Assembly (NCBI GenBank): GCA_021772935.1 | Contig: JAJFLA010000055.1 | Span: 1 to 64,000, forward strand | Reading direction: 5' to 3' | Length of the DNA stretch: 64,000 bases | Source of the DNA: Gammaproteobacteria bacterium | Lineage (GTDB): Bacteria > Pseudomonadota > Gammaproteobacteria > Xanthomonadales > SZUA-36 | Shown: piece by piece, positions 9,184-16,960 of the stretch | Layout: the number at the start of each line of letters is the position of its first letter | How positions within the stretch are numbered: position 1 is the first letter of the stretch | Translations under genes and position numbers: made by a program | The notes under the pieces: generated by a model | Databases searched by the model: none | Seen by the model: only the letters and a program-made list of their open reading frames with translations | Told to the model about the DNA's origin: nothing

Positions 9184-10200
9184 CTAGCTGAGAGCAGGCT
9201 CTTCATCGCGTGCAACGCCGGGATGCCAAAGCTCACGGCCCTCCAGGACGTTTGAGCGCTCGACGATCTCCACTACACGATGCTCCTGGCGGTACGCCAT
9301 AATGTGAACACCGTGAACACCTTCGATTTCCTTCAACTCGTTGATCATGTCAATGCAAATATTGACGCCTTCTTCATTCTGCTTATCCGCGCCCTGCAGG
9401 CGTCTAATGATGTTGTCCGGGATATGTACGCCCGGCACGTTGGTCCGAATCCACTCCGCAGACCTGGCCGATGCCAGTGGCCCGACACCGGCAAGAATAT
9501 ACACTTTTTCATGCACGCCCAGGTCACGAACTGCGCTCATATAGTTCCTGAATTTCTCTAAATCGAAACAGTATTGCGTCTGCACAAATTCGGCACCCGC
9601 AGCGACTTTCTTTGCGAGCCGATGCGGCCTGTAGTCTAGCGGCGGGCCAAATGGGTTGGCGGCGGCGCCAAGGAAAAGCTCTGGCGGGCTGGTAAGCTTA
9701 CGTCCACTGAGGAACTGCCCATCGTCACGCATGCCGCGGACCATATTCAGCATCGACATGCAGTCGAGGTCGAACACAGGCTTGGCTTCCGGGTGGTCCC
9801 CGACTTCGACGCCGTCCCCGGTCAGGCAAAGTATGTTACACACACCCAACGCAGCAGCTCCAAGCACATCGCCCTGAATGGCGATGCGATTCCTGTCGCG
9901 CGCCGAAATTTGCATGACCATTGAATATCCGCGTCGCGTCAACAAAGCGCACATGGCAACGCTCGACATGTGGCAATTGGCGCCGGAACCGTCGGTGGCG
10001 TTGATGGCATCCACATGGCCATCGAACATCGCCGCACGATTATAGACCTCCTCCGGGTATGAAGAATCCGGTGGAGCGAGCTCAGCTGTTACCGCGAAAA
10101 CACCGGCACGCAACACCCGCTCAAGCCGCCCGCGCGAATCATGGTCAGATCGGATCGGCAGGTGCTCACCCGATACCAGTGGTTCGTCATCAAACCTCAT
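9184..10200 (-). CDS. metF: Methylenetetrahydrofolate reductase (MetF family)
   Basis: About 338 aa, a FAD-binding TIM barrel that interconverts methyl-THF and methylene-THF. Recognisable segments are AVTAELAPPDSSYPEEVYNR, HVDAINATDGSGANCHMSS, QISARDRNRIAIQGDVLGAA, FDLDCMSMLNMVR, FVQTQYCFDLEKF and YILAGVGPLASARSA. The start at 10200 (MRFDDEPL) overlaps the end of the upstream MetV-like gene by 11 nt, which indicates translational coupling; a longer frame to 10302 would run deeply into that gene. Next to the corrinoid genes it most likely oxidises methyl-THF produced by demethylation, rather than supplying methionine synthesis. Confidence 0.85.
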   Translation of the reverse strand: MRFDDEPLVSGEHLPIRSDHDSRGRLERVLRAGVFAVTAELAPPDSSYPEEVYNRAAMFDGHVDAINATDGSGANCHMSSVAMCALLTRRGYSMVMQISARDRNRIAIQGDVLGAAALGVCNILCLTGDGVEVGDHPEAKPVFDLDCMSMLNMVRGMRDDGQFLSGRKLTSPPELFLGAAANPFGPPLDYRPHRLAKKVAAGAEFVQTQYCFDLEKFRNYMSAVRDLGVHEKVYILAGVGPLASARSAEWIRTNVPGVHIPDNIIRRLQGADKQNEEGVNICIDMINELKEIEGVHGVHIMAYRQEHRVVEIVERSNVLEGRELWHPGVARDEEPALS

Positions 10201-10738
10201 TGTTAGCTGTCGTTTGCGAACTGATCGGTTGCGTCTCGCGCTGCAACATATGCATCCAGGCGGAGGTGCCAAGCAGTCGATGATCGACCGGCGGCTGAAC
10301 AATCTGGATCGGGTATTCGTCTACACGGAGCCGTTTGTTGCCTTCCCACGCCAACACCCAGACGCAGGGCATGTGCGGATCGACTTCACATGTGCCGTCT
10401 ACATGGACCCCGCCACACGGTCCGTTGCGTATCTTCTTCGGGCAGTTCATCGGGCATGACATTCCGGTAACGCTCAGGATGCACTGGCCACAGCTTTGTG
10501 AGTCGAACAGGGAAACCTTTATTATTTTCTCAACTGCAACGAAAAGCTTGTCGAGGCGTTTATAACCGATAAGCCTGAACACGGGGTTGATTGTCCGCAG
10601 TACTAACTCAAAACCGCCGTAAACGACCTCAAGCCAACGTGCGTTTCGCACCGACCATGACCGCATGCGATGAATTGTTACTGACTGTTCACAAGGGCCG
10701 TGGTTGTGGACATACTCAGGCACTGGCGACTGCCTCAC
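10190..10738 (-). CDS. MetV-like methylenetetrahydrofolate reductase C-terminal domain protein
   Basis: 182 aa. The middle carries a dense cysteine motif, CGQCILSVTGMSCPMNCPK, followed by GPCGGVHVDGTCEVDP, MPCVWVLAW and a basic region. This is the MTHFR_C (zinc/iron-sulfur type) domain found as MetV beside MetF in acetogens and in corrinoid methylotrophy clusters. It is thought to partner MetF in electron transfer or folding. The gene overlaps the corrinoid gene by 23 nt upstream and metF by 11 nt downstream, so the three are clearly one transcript. Family assignment is good; the precise redox partner is not known. Confidence 0.8.
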   Translation of the reverse strand: MRQSPVPEYVHNHGPCEQSVTIHRMRSWSVRNARWLEVVYGGFELVLRTINPVFRLIGYKRLDKLFVAVEKIIKVSLFDSQSCGQCILSVTGMSCPMNCPKKIRNGPCGGVHVDGTCEVDPHMPCVWVLAWEGNKRLRVDEYPIQIVQPPVDHRLLGTSAWMHMLQRETQPISSQTTANNEV

Positions 10739-11420
10739 GTCGCTCCATGATCAGTTGCGGGGCTATTTCGGCCGTTTGCGCTGCATCACGGCAGTAAGCA
10801 TCAGCACCGACGGCCACGCCGAATTCTTCATTGAGGGGTGCGCCGCCAACCAGCACGATATAGTCGTCGCGAATACCTGACGCAATCATTTCATCGATAA
10901 CGACTTTCATGTACGGCATTGTCGTGGTCAAAAGGGCCGACATACCAAGGATGTCTGGTCTATGCTGCTCAAGTGCTGCAAAGAAATCCTCGACTGATTG
11001 GTTAATACCAATGTCGATCACCTCAAAGCCGGCACCTTCCATCATCATGACTACCAGGTTTTTACCAATGTCGTGGATATCGCCTTTGACTGTTCCGATG
11101 ACCATTTTGCCGATCGGCTTGACACCTGATTTGGCAAGCAACGGCTTCAAAATCGCCATACCACCTTTCATTGCATTTGCAGAAAGCAGAACTTCGGGCA
11201 CGAATAGGATGCCGTCACGAAAATCGATTCCGACAATACGCATGCCCTTGACAAGTGCCTCGTTGAGCACCCTGTCAGCGCTCCAGTCGCGATCCAGTAG
11301 AATTGCCGTGCCTTCCTCAATCTCTTCCTTCAGACCGTCGTAGAGATCATCGTGCATTTGCTCCACAAGTTCTTCGGTAGACAGTTCAGATAGAATGATT
11401 TCTTCTGACTCTTCAGTCAT
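10716..11420 (-). CDS. Corrinoid (cobalamin-binding) protein of a MttC/MtbC-type methyltransferase system
   Basis: About 234 aa. A helical cap domain (ILLDRDWSADRVLNEALVKG, FVPEVLLSANAMKGG) is followed by the Rossmann B12 domain with GDIHDIGKNLV, where His is the lower cobalt ligand, then IDIGINQSVEDFF, MSALLTTTMPYM and VLVGGAPLNEEF. It shuttles the methyl group from the MttB-type enzyme to the THF methyltransferase. The chosen start (MTEESEE, 11420) lies 69 nt inside a longer frame. Its first 21 residues are strikingly like the start of the DUF1638 protein at 17609. It is the first gene of the minus-strand operon and is preceded by the duplicated element at 11528-11577. Confidence 0.9.
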   Translation of the reverse strand: MTEESEEIILSELSTEELVEQMHDDLYDGLKEEIEEGTAILLDRDWSADRVLNEALVKGMRIVGIDFRDGILFVPEVLLSANAMKGGMAILKPLLAKSGVKPIGKMVIGTVKGDIHDIGKNLVVMMMEGAGFEVIDIGINQSVEDFFAALEQHRPDILGMSALLTTTMPYMKVVIDEMIASGIRDDYIVLVGGAPLNEEFGVAVGADAYCRDAAQTAEIAPQLIMERREAVASA

Positions 11421-11527
11421 TTTGTGCTCTCTGTTTATGTCGGGTTGGCTTAAAACTGCTCCGTCGCGTACATCATGCGACATGCCCAATACAATGCAGA
11501 GCGCCGGACACTCCTGTTATTCTCTAG

Positions 11528-11577
11528 AAATTTCAAATCTGAATCTTATGGAAATGAGACTCTATTTATCATAAAAG
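11528..11577 (-). promoter_or_regulatory. Duplicated upstream element, copy A (putative promoter/operator of corrinoid operon)
   Basis: These 50 nt match 17681-17730 without gaps at 38 of 50 positions. Both copies precede minus-strand genes whose products share an N-terminal leader. On the minus strand copy A contains ATGATA, an 18-nt gap and TAAGAT, usable as weak -35/-10 boxes. It lies about 110-160 nt upstream of the corrinoid ATG. The promoter/operator role is inference. Confidence 0.5.
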
Positions 11578-11613
11578 GGAAAAAGAGCTATTTTCACTGC
11601 ATCACAATTTGAC

Positions 11614-12579
11614 CTAAATCCTCATTTGATGGTTGCGACGGTGCTCGCCTGGGGTGGTGCCATAGTACTTCTTGTAGGAACTGGTCAAATGCGACTGGGA
11701 GCTAAAACCGACCGCACTTGAAATAACAGCTAATGGCAAATGGGAATGCAACACCAGCGAAAGGGCGCGTTCAAGCCGACGTTGTATCAAGATAGCTGTG
11801 GGAGTTTTGCCGGTCTCACGGCGAAACAGACGGAGTAGCTGGCGCCTGGTCAGTCCGATCTGTGCTGCCAGCTCACTCACGTTAAATCGTTTTTCAGTAT
11901 TCGAGTCAATCAGGCTGAGAGCGCGCTGCACGCGTAGTGAAAAGTGGTGACTACCATCAAAAATCGATTTTTGTTCGACAGTGGTAGGATGTGAGTACTC
12001 CTGCAGAAGCATTTGGCGAGATATCGATATCGCCAAATCGGCACCCAGATCATTCCGGACGATTTCAATAAACATATCCAAGGTTGAAGTGCCACCAGAA
12101 CAGGTCACTCGGTTACGATCGAAAAGGAACCGTTGATATTGTGACCGTACTCGTGGATACAAGGCGCAGAATGCAGAGAAGTCTTCCCAGTGAACAGTAG
12201 CCGCATAGCCATCCAGTAATTTAGCCCGAGCCAGCAAGAATGCACCGTTCGAAATACCGCCAATTGAGCAACCAGCGGAGGCCTGTTTACACAACCAATC
12301 TTGAAGGTTTGGAACTTCGAGTTCGCTTGGATTGAAGCCGGCAATTACAAAAGCCATGTCTGGAGTTTTGGCGTTTTTTATCTTGGTATCAGGCACCAGA
12401 AAAAGCCCATTGTTGCTCTGAATAGGCTTGTTGTCTTCGCAAAGAAAAGACCAGGAATAGACCGGTTCTTCGACAAACCGATTTGCGTGGCGTAAGACTT
12501 CCAGTGCCGAGGCGATGCAGAACAGCGGGAATCCCGGGCAGAGGCAAAAAGTAATGTGGCGGCTTTGTTTGTTTGGCAT
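11614..12579 (-). CDS. GlxA-family transcriptional regulator (DJ-1/PfpI-like + AraC HTH)
   Basis: 321 aa. Residues about 8-190 form a DJ-1/PfpI-like (GATase1) sensor domain; the elbow reads IGGISNGAFLLARA with Ser where catalytic relatives have Cys, so it is probably a non-enzymatic ligand domain. Residues about 215-315 form an AraC/XylS HTH pair (RFNVSELAAQIGLTRRQLLR; FSSQSHLTSSYKKYYGTTPG). This architecture includes GbdR and CdhR, activators of glycine betaine/dimethylglycine and carnitine catabolism. It sits between the corrinoid operon and mttB, divergent from the latter, so it is the obvious candidate regulator of both, probably responding to the methylated substrate or its product. Confidence 0.85.
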   Translation of the reverse strand: MPNKQSRHITFCLCPGFPLFCIASALEVLRHANRFVEEPVYSWSFLCEDNKPIQSNNGLFLVPDTKIKNAKTPDMAFVIAGFNPSELEVPNLQDWLCKQASAGCSIGGISNGAFLLARAKLLDGYAATVHWEDFSAFCALYPRVRSQYQRFLFDRNRVTCSGGTSTLDMFIEIVRNDLGADLAISISRQMLLQEYSHPTTVEQKSIFDGSHHFSLRVQRALSLIDSNTEKRFNVSELAAQIGLTRRQLLRLFRRETGKTPTAILIQRRLERALSLVLHSHLPLAVISSAVGFSSQSHLTSSYKKYYGTTPGEHRRNHQMRI

Positions 12580-12616
12580 TGTGTGGAAAAGGGTATAAGT
12601 GTGCTTCCCAAATATA

Positions 12617-12629
12617 ACAAATAATGTCC
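12617..12629 (+). promoter_or_regulatory. Possible third copy of the shared upstream motif, before mttB
   Basis: ACAAATAATGTCC followed nine bases later by TAAGGAA recalls the core of the element before DUF1638 (ACAAATAGCGTCC then TAAGAAC), now oriented toward the plus-strand methyltransferase gene. With one gap the match extends only partly, so this may be chance. It lies in the 161-nt divergent intergenic region between glxA and mttB, where an operator is expected. Confidence 0.3.
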
Positions 12630-12740
12630 CAATAGTTAAGGAAACGGAACGAGTGATTCGTTAGTGTAGTGTCCTGTACTAGTGTGGTTTAGCGTATAAG
12701 AAGGCACATATCAGAGGCTCACAAATACTGGAGAATTCCC

Positions 12741-14297
12741 ATGGCGAAAGCCGGTCGCAGACGTGGCAGGCGTAGGGCAACCGATACCAAGGTTGCCACT
12801 ATTCACCAGATTGACAGAAAAGTCCTGCGAAATCGCATGGCTCCACTCGAACCACTCGATGAAGAACAGCTCGAAATTATCGACAACATGTCGATGAGGA
12901 TACTCGAAGAGCAGGGTATCGAGGTCATGGGTGAGCATGCGCTGAACCTGTTCAGAAAGGCCGGTGCATCGGTTGATGGCAATGGTGTTGTTTGTATCGA
13001 TAGGGAACTCCTGCTCGATACCGTCGCATCGGCACCCGAACGGTTCGAGGTGACGCCTCGGAATCCGGAACAGACCTTATATGTCGGTGATGATGTCATT
13101 AACTTCGGATTGGTATCCGGTCCGCCAAATGTTCACGACAACATCAACGGCCGACGCGCCGGTAATTTTGAAGATTACAAGAGGCTGATTAGTTTTGGTC
13201 AGTACTTCAATGTATTAACCTTCTTCGGCAATCAGGCCACACCACCAACAGATATGCCGGCCAATTCGCGGCACCTGGACACCACCTTTGTCAACCTGAC
13301 GCTATCGGACAAGGCCTTTTTTACGACCAGTATCGGCGCCGGTCGTTCTCTCGACGCAATTGAAATGTCGGCGATTGCCCGTGGCCTCAGTCTCGATGAA
13401 ATAAAAAGTAACCCGAGTGTGATGACCAACATCAACGTCAACTCACCACGCAAGCTGGATGATTCGATGGCATACGGTGCCATGCAAATGGCATTATACG
13501 GACAGCCGGTGGCGGTTACGCCGTTCACGCTAATGGGGGCGATGACACCCGCCACAATGGCTGGTGCACTGGCGCAGCAAAACGCCGAAGCATTGCTGGG
13601 CATCGCGTTGTTGCAGCTTACGCGGCCCGGGACTCCGTCGATATATGGTGCATTTACCTCGAATGTCGATATGCGTTCGGGCTCGCCGGCATTTGGAACA
13701 CCGGAAAACAGTCTTGCCAATATCGCTGGAGGACAACTGGCGCGGCGTTACAAATTACCTTATCGAACCAGTGCGTGCAATGCTTCGAATGCCGTGGACG
13801 CCCAGGCAGCCTATGAAACGCAAATGGCATTATGGGGCGCGGTCATGGGCCATGGCAATCTCATTTACCATGCTGCAGGCTGGCTTGAAGGTGGCCTGGT
13901 TGCATCATTCGAGAAACTTGTTATTGACTGCGAGATGCTGCAACAGATGTCCGCAATGCTGCAGCCACTCAAGATTGACCTGACCGAGACCGGATTGGAA
14001 GCAATGGAAGAAGTTGGTCCTGGAGGCCACTTTTTCGGCTGCAAGCATACGCAGGATCGTTACAAAACAGCATTTTACGCTCCATTTATGAGCGATTGGC
14101 AAAACTATGAAAACTGGCAGCTTGCTGGTTCAAAGAGTGCTTTGGAGCGGGCAACTGAACTCTGGCCGAAGATACTGGCCGAGTTCGAGCCACCACCGGT
14201 TGATGCCGCGGTGAAAGAAGAACTTGAGGCTTATGTGGCGAAGAGAAAGGAAACGTTGGGGAAAGAAGAGCCAGCACTTGAGCCGGTTGGACTGTGA
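12741..14297 (+). CDS. MttB-superfamily (trimethylamine methyltransferase family) corrinoid methyltransferase, non-pyrrolysine
   Basis: 518 aa. It matches the MttB/MtgB fold: ILEEQGIEVMGEHALNLFRK, VSGPPNVHDNINGRRAGNFE, NVNSPRKLDDSMAYGAM, PFTLMGAMTPATMAGALAQQ and a C-terminal GPGGHFFGCKHTQDRYKTAF. The frame is open throughout with no in-frame UAG, so it lacks pyrrolysine and belongs with enzymes such as MtgB that demethylate quaternary amines (glycine betaine, proline betaine, carnitine) rather than trimethylamine. It transfers the methyl group to the Co(I) corrinoid protein. The start has GGAG 7 nt upstream. The N-terminus is Arg-rich (AGRRRGRRRATD). Substrate cannot be read from sequence. 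Confidence 0.85.
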   Translation: MAKAGRRRGRRRATDTKVATIHQIDRKVLRNRMAPLEPLDEEQLEIIDNMSMRILEEQGIEVMGEHALNLFRKAGASVDGNGVVCIDRELLLDTVASAPERFEVTPRNPEQTLYVGDDVINFGLVSGPPNVHDNINGRRAGNFEDYKRLISFGQYFNVLTFFGNQATPPTDMPANSRHLDTTFVNLTLSDKAFFTTSIGAGRSLDAIEMSAIARGLSLDEIKSNPSVMTNINVNSPRKLDDSMAYGAMQMALYGQPVAVTPFTLMGAMTPATMAGALAQQNAEALLGIALLQLTRPGTPSIYGAFTSNVDMRSGSPAFGTPENSLANIAGGQLARRYKLPYRTSACNASNAVDAQAAYETQMALWGAVMGHGNLIYHAAGWLEGGLVASFEKLVIDCEMLQQMSAMLQPLKIDLTETGLEAMEEVGPGGHFFGCKHTQDRYKTAFYAPFMSDWQNYENWQLAGSKSALERATELWPKILAEFEPPPVDAAVKEELEAYVAKRKETLGKEEPALEPVGL

Positions 14298-14334
14298 GAA
14301 GGCTAGGGAGCCTCAATCACGCCTTTTCGTTGCG

Positions 14335-15198
14335 TTACCTGTGTTCGTGGATAAACTCGGGAACACCAAGTTTGTTGATCAACCTGCTGGTTTCGAGATG
14401 AACGAGAGCGATATTGCTGTCACGCACGGTGGGCAGTTGGTAGCGTGCCCGGCGAACCTGATCGAAGTCGAGTTCAGCGGTTATCATTTCCTCGCCGCTT
14501 CCGGCGACCGCAATTTCGACACCGAATGGGTCGATAATGCGGGAGCCGCCCCAGAACGTGAGGTCCTTTTCGACACCTGTGCGGTTGACCATGATGCCCG
14601 GTGCACCGTAAATCATTGAATAGAAGCGCATCGCCAGCGCCCAGCCGCTGGGGTTGTTGAATGCCGGGCCGACGGCTTCGATGCCGGAGCTGACCGGCGT
14701 GATCATCAGCGTCGCTCCGTGCAGAAATGCAAGGTGTGTCAGCGCCGGGTTCCAGAGATCGGCGCAGATTAACAAGCCGGTACACCAGTCTTTGTCGAAC
14801 GGGAAGGTCTCGACAAACCGGCCTGTTGCAAAGTGCTTGCCTTCTTCGAGCCTGCCGTAGTTAGCCAGGTTTACCTTGCGGTGCAGATGAACGACCTTTC
14901 CATCCCTAAGCATTACTGCGGTGTTGTAGAACTGCGCTGCCACGCCTTCCTCGATTAAGCCAACGACAACAGTCATGTTGCCTGCTGCCTCGGCCAACCG
15001 CATCAGCCGGGGATCTAAGCATGTCATTGCCGTCTGCAAAAGGTTTTCGGCACCGTAGTGACCGGTCAACGACAATTCGGGCATAACCAGCAGATCCAGC
15101 TTTGCTCCATGGCCGCGCGCGATCCATTCGAGATGAATCTCAATATTGGCGTCAATGTCGCCGCATACACTTGCAAACTGGGCAGCACCTATTTTCAT
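14335..15198 (-). CDS. Nitrilase-superfamily carbon-nitrogen hydrolase
   Basis: About 287 aa with the Glu-Lys-Cys triad in place: Glu in VMPELSLTGHYG, Lys in LHRKVNLANYGRLEEGKHF and Cys in GLLICADLWNPALTH. Members hydrolyse amides, nitriles or carbamoyl compounds. ATG 15198 is preferred over GTG 15207 because GAGG lies 8 nt before it. The gene converges on mttB (37-nt gap) and lies downstream of the MFS transporter gene. A role in processing the amide or nitrogen part of the substrate, or in releasing it from a conjugate, is inference. Confidence 0.8.
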   Translation of the reverse strand: MKIGAAQFASVCGDIDANIEIHLEWIARGHGAKLDLLVMPELSLTGHYGAENLLQTAMTCLDPRLMRLAEAAGNMTVVVGLIEEGVAAQFYNTAVMLRDGKVVHLHRKVNLANYGRLEEGKHFATGRFVETFPFDKDWCTGLLICADLWNPALTHLAFLHGATLMITPVSSGIEAVGPAFNNPSGWALAMRFYSMIYGAPGIMVNRTGVEKDLTFWGGSRIIDPFGVEIAVAGSGEEMITAELDFDQVRRARYQLPTVRDSNIALVHLETSRLINKLGVPEFIHEHR

Positions 15199-15222
15199 TT
15201 CCAGCACCTCATTAAATAGCCG

Positions 15223-16503
15223 CTACCTTGCCGTTGCATTGCGTTTAGCCGAGTGTAGCGATCTCATCAATGCGTAACTGGCGATGACACCAATCAGGGC
15301 AAACACTGAAAGGAACCAGAAGAAATGCTGATGTCCCACAAGACCGGGTGTGCGGTCAACCAGTACACCCGCAACATAGGCCACGAAAATATCAGGCGTG
15401 TAGCCGATCACCGAGACGAACCCTACTGCCGTGCCGGTCAGGGCCGCCGGCACTTTGGCCTCCTCGAACAACGCGAAGTATAGTCCCCGGAGGCCAAAGA
15501 ATGCCGTAGCGCCAAGTACTATGTTACCGAGCAAAATCCATGTAGCGCCTTGTATCGGCGTCGTCGTTGCAAAGAACAGGTCCGAAGCAAGCAACAGTAC
15601 AAATGCAAGCATGGTTATGCGCGACACGTTGAAGCGGTCACCGAGCAAGCCGGCAGCGAGAGCCGCAAGGGGTCGCACCCATGAACCAATGGCTACGACT
15701 CCAGCTGCTTCAACCTCATCCAACCCATACGCTTCCACTGCGAACAGTGAATAGTTGTCGAAACCCTTGTATGCCACATAAGCGCATATGATGATCACAG
15801 CTTGTAACCAAACCGCAGGGAGACGCAACACATGACTGATATGTGACCACACACTTTCCGTGTGCGGCTTCCACTCTTTGAGTTCAGGCTCACCCGCAGG
15901 ATGGCCATCGGTTAAAACGAACCAGACGAATACGCCCGCGAGTGCTGTCACGGCAGTGTAGCCATAAATGATCAGTTGTAATGCACGCTGCTTTTCTTCA
16001 AAAGTGGCAGCAGCGTAGCCCTCGGAAAATGCCAGACCAAATAGTATCACGCCGATGGATGCCAGGCCCGCTGCAAGAATTCCGCGGCCACCATCCAGCA
16101 GGCCGTAGGCACGCCCCTGTTCATCGTGACCGCCCCAGTCCCGTGTTGCGCGAATCAGTGCCGCCCAGAACAGCAGGATCGTGGTAATACCAAAGAAACC
16201 CCAGACCATTAATGCGCCAGCGTATCCCGGGAATGTTGCCATGTAGAGACCACCTGCAGCCGTCGCCCACAACGACGTTGCAAGCAACTTACGCGCCGAG
16301 AAGCGGTCTGCCAGAAGTCCTCCCGGAAAATATGCAAGCATTGCCACGATTCCATAAACGCCCTGCGCAGCGCCGAGTTCGGTGGCAGATATCGAAAACA
16401 CCTCGAGAACGGTCGGACGGAAGAAACGCGCGACGTGAAACGGTAATGCAAATATTGCCTCGCCGGCAATGATGAGGCCGAGCATGAACAAGAAACGGTG
16501 CAA
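15223..16503 (-). CDS. MFS transporter (NarK/UhpT-like), likely substrate uptake
   Basis: About 426 aa with roughly 12 hydrophobic segments and the loop 2-3 motif GGLLADRFSARKLL. A long cytoplasmic loop near the middle follows FVWFVLTDGHPAGE. It resembles the anion/nitrate-type MFS branch, but the substrate is not deducible. The annotated start is TTG at 16503; the frame is open further upstream with ISNSPHK before it, so a rare ATT start at 16524, or no canonical start, should be considered. Its place between the nitrilase-like gene and the DUF1638 pair suggests uptake of the methylated compound. Confidence 0.75.
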   Translation of the reverse strand: MHRFLFMLGLIIAGEAIFALPFHVARFFRPTVLEVFSISATELGAAQGVYGIVAMLAYFPGGLLADRFSARKLLATSLWATAAGGLYMATFPGYAGALMVWGFFGITTILLFWAALIRATRDWGGHDEQGRAYGLLDGGRGILAAGLASIGVILFGLAFSEGYAAATFEEKQRALQLIIYGYTAVTALAGVFVWFVLTDGHPAGEPELKEWKPHTESVWSHISHVLRLPAVWLQAVIIICAYVAYKGFDNYSLFAVEAYGLDEVEAAGVVAIGSWVRPLAALAAGLLGDRFNVSRITMLAFVLLLASDLFFATTTPIQGATWILLGNIVLGATAFFGLRGLYFALFEEAKVPAALTGTAVGFVSVIGYTPDIFVAYVAGVLVDRTPGLVGHQHFFWFLSVFALIGVIASYALMRSLHSAKRNATAR

Positions 16504-16648
16504 TTTATGAGGAGAATTGGAAATGGTTTTATGTTTCCCTAAGCCAAAATTATTATTTTATGTGTGCATTTGCTTTGCTCTTTCCAGGGGGCTAACGGCT
16601 CAAGCACCGCCTGAATATACAGGATGTATTGTCTGAACTCTATCAGTA

Positions 16649-16960
16649 TCACTTTGACACGCAAGTGTAGCCGTGGTCGTGAATCAGCTGCAACAAGAGT
16701 TCGTCGGAAAATTCCGACTCGAATCGATTCACTTCCTGTTCAACAATCTTAGCCAGCTCGGTTTCGGTTTCAACAGTTGACGATTCGCGCCGCCACTCGG
16801 ACAGGTAGGCGTCACTGCGCCCCTTGCCGGCGCGCATTGCGGCACGATCGATCGCTTTCTGAAAACGCGAACTCAGTCGTGCTTTCTCGCGTCTTCGACC
16901 GCGTTGCACAATGACTTGGGCCGGAATATCACGCCAATAGATGAGCGTTTTTTTGACCAT
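16649..16960 (-). CDS. 'Virulence factor' family small protein (PF13769-like)
   Basis: 103 aa: MVKKTLIYWRDIPAQVIVQR, then RGRRREKARLSSRFQKAID and an acidic C-terminal half. It matches the family labelled virulence factor, which despite the name repeatedly sits beside MttB, corrinoid and DUF1638 genes in proteobacteria. It has no cysteine motif, signal peptide or membrane segment; it is basic at the N-terminus and acidic at the C-terminus. It overlaps the end of the DUF1638 gene by 32 nt, so the two are translationally coupled. Biochemical function is unknown; an accessory role in the methyltransfer complex or its repair is inference. Confidence 0.7.
   Translation of the reverse strand: MVKKTLIYWRDIPAQVIVQRGRRREKARLSSRFQKAIDRAAMRAGKGRSDAYLSEWRRESSTVETETELAKIVEQEVNRFESEFSDELLLQLIHDHGYTCVSK

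Noticed and set aside
11421-11613. Cobalamin riboswitch upstream of the corrinoid operon
   Set aside because: I looked for the B12-box and conserved core but saw none; the region instead holds the duplicated promoter-like element.
12741-14297. Pyrrolysine-dependent trimethylamine methyltransferase
   Set aside because: The frame is open to its natural end with no in-frame TAG, so the MttB homologue is the non-pyrrolysine type.
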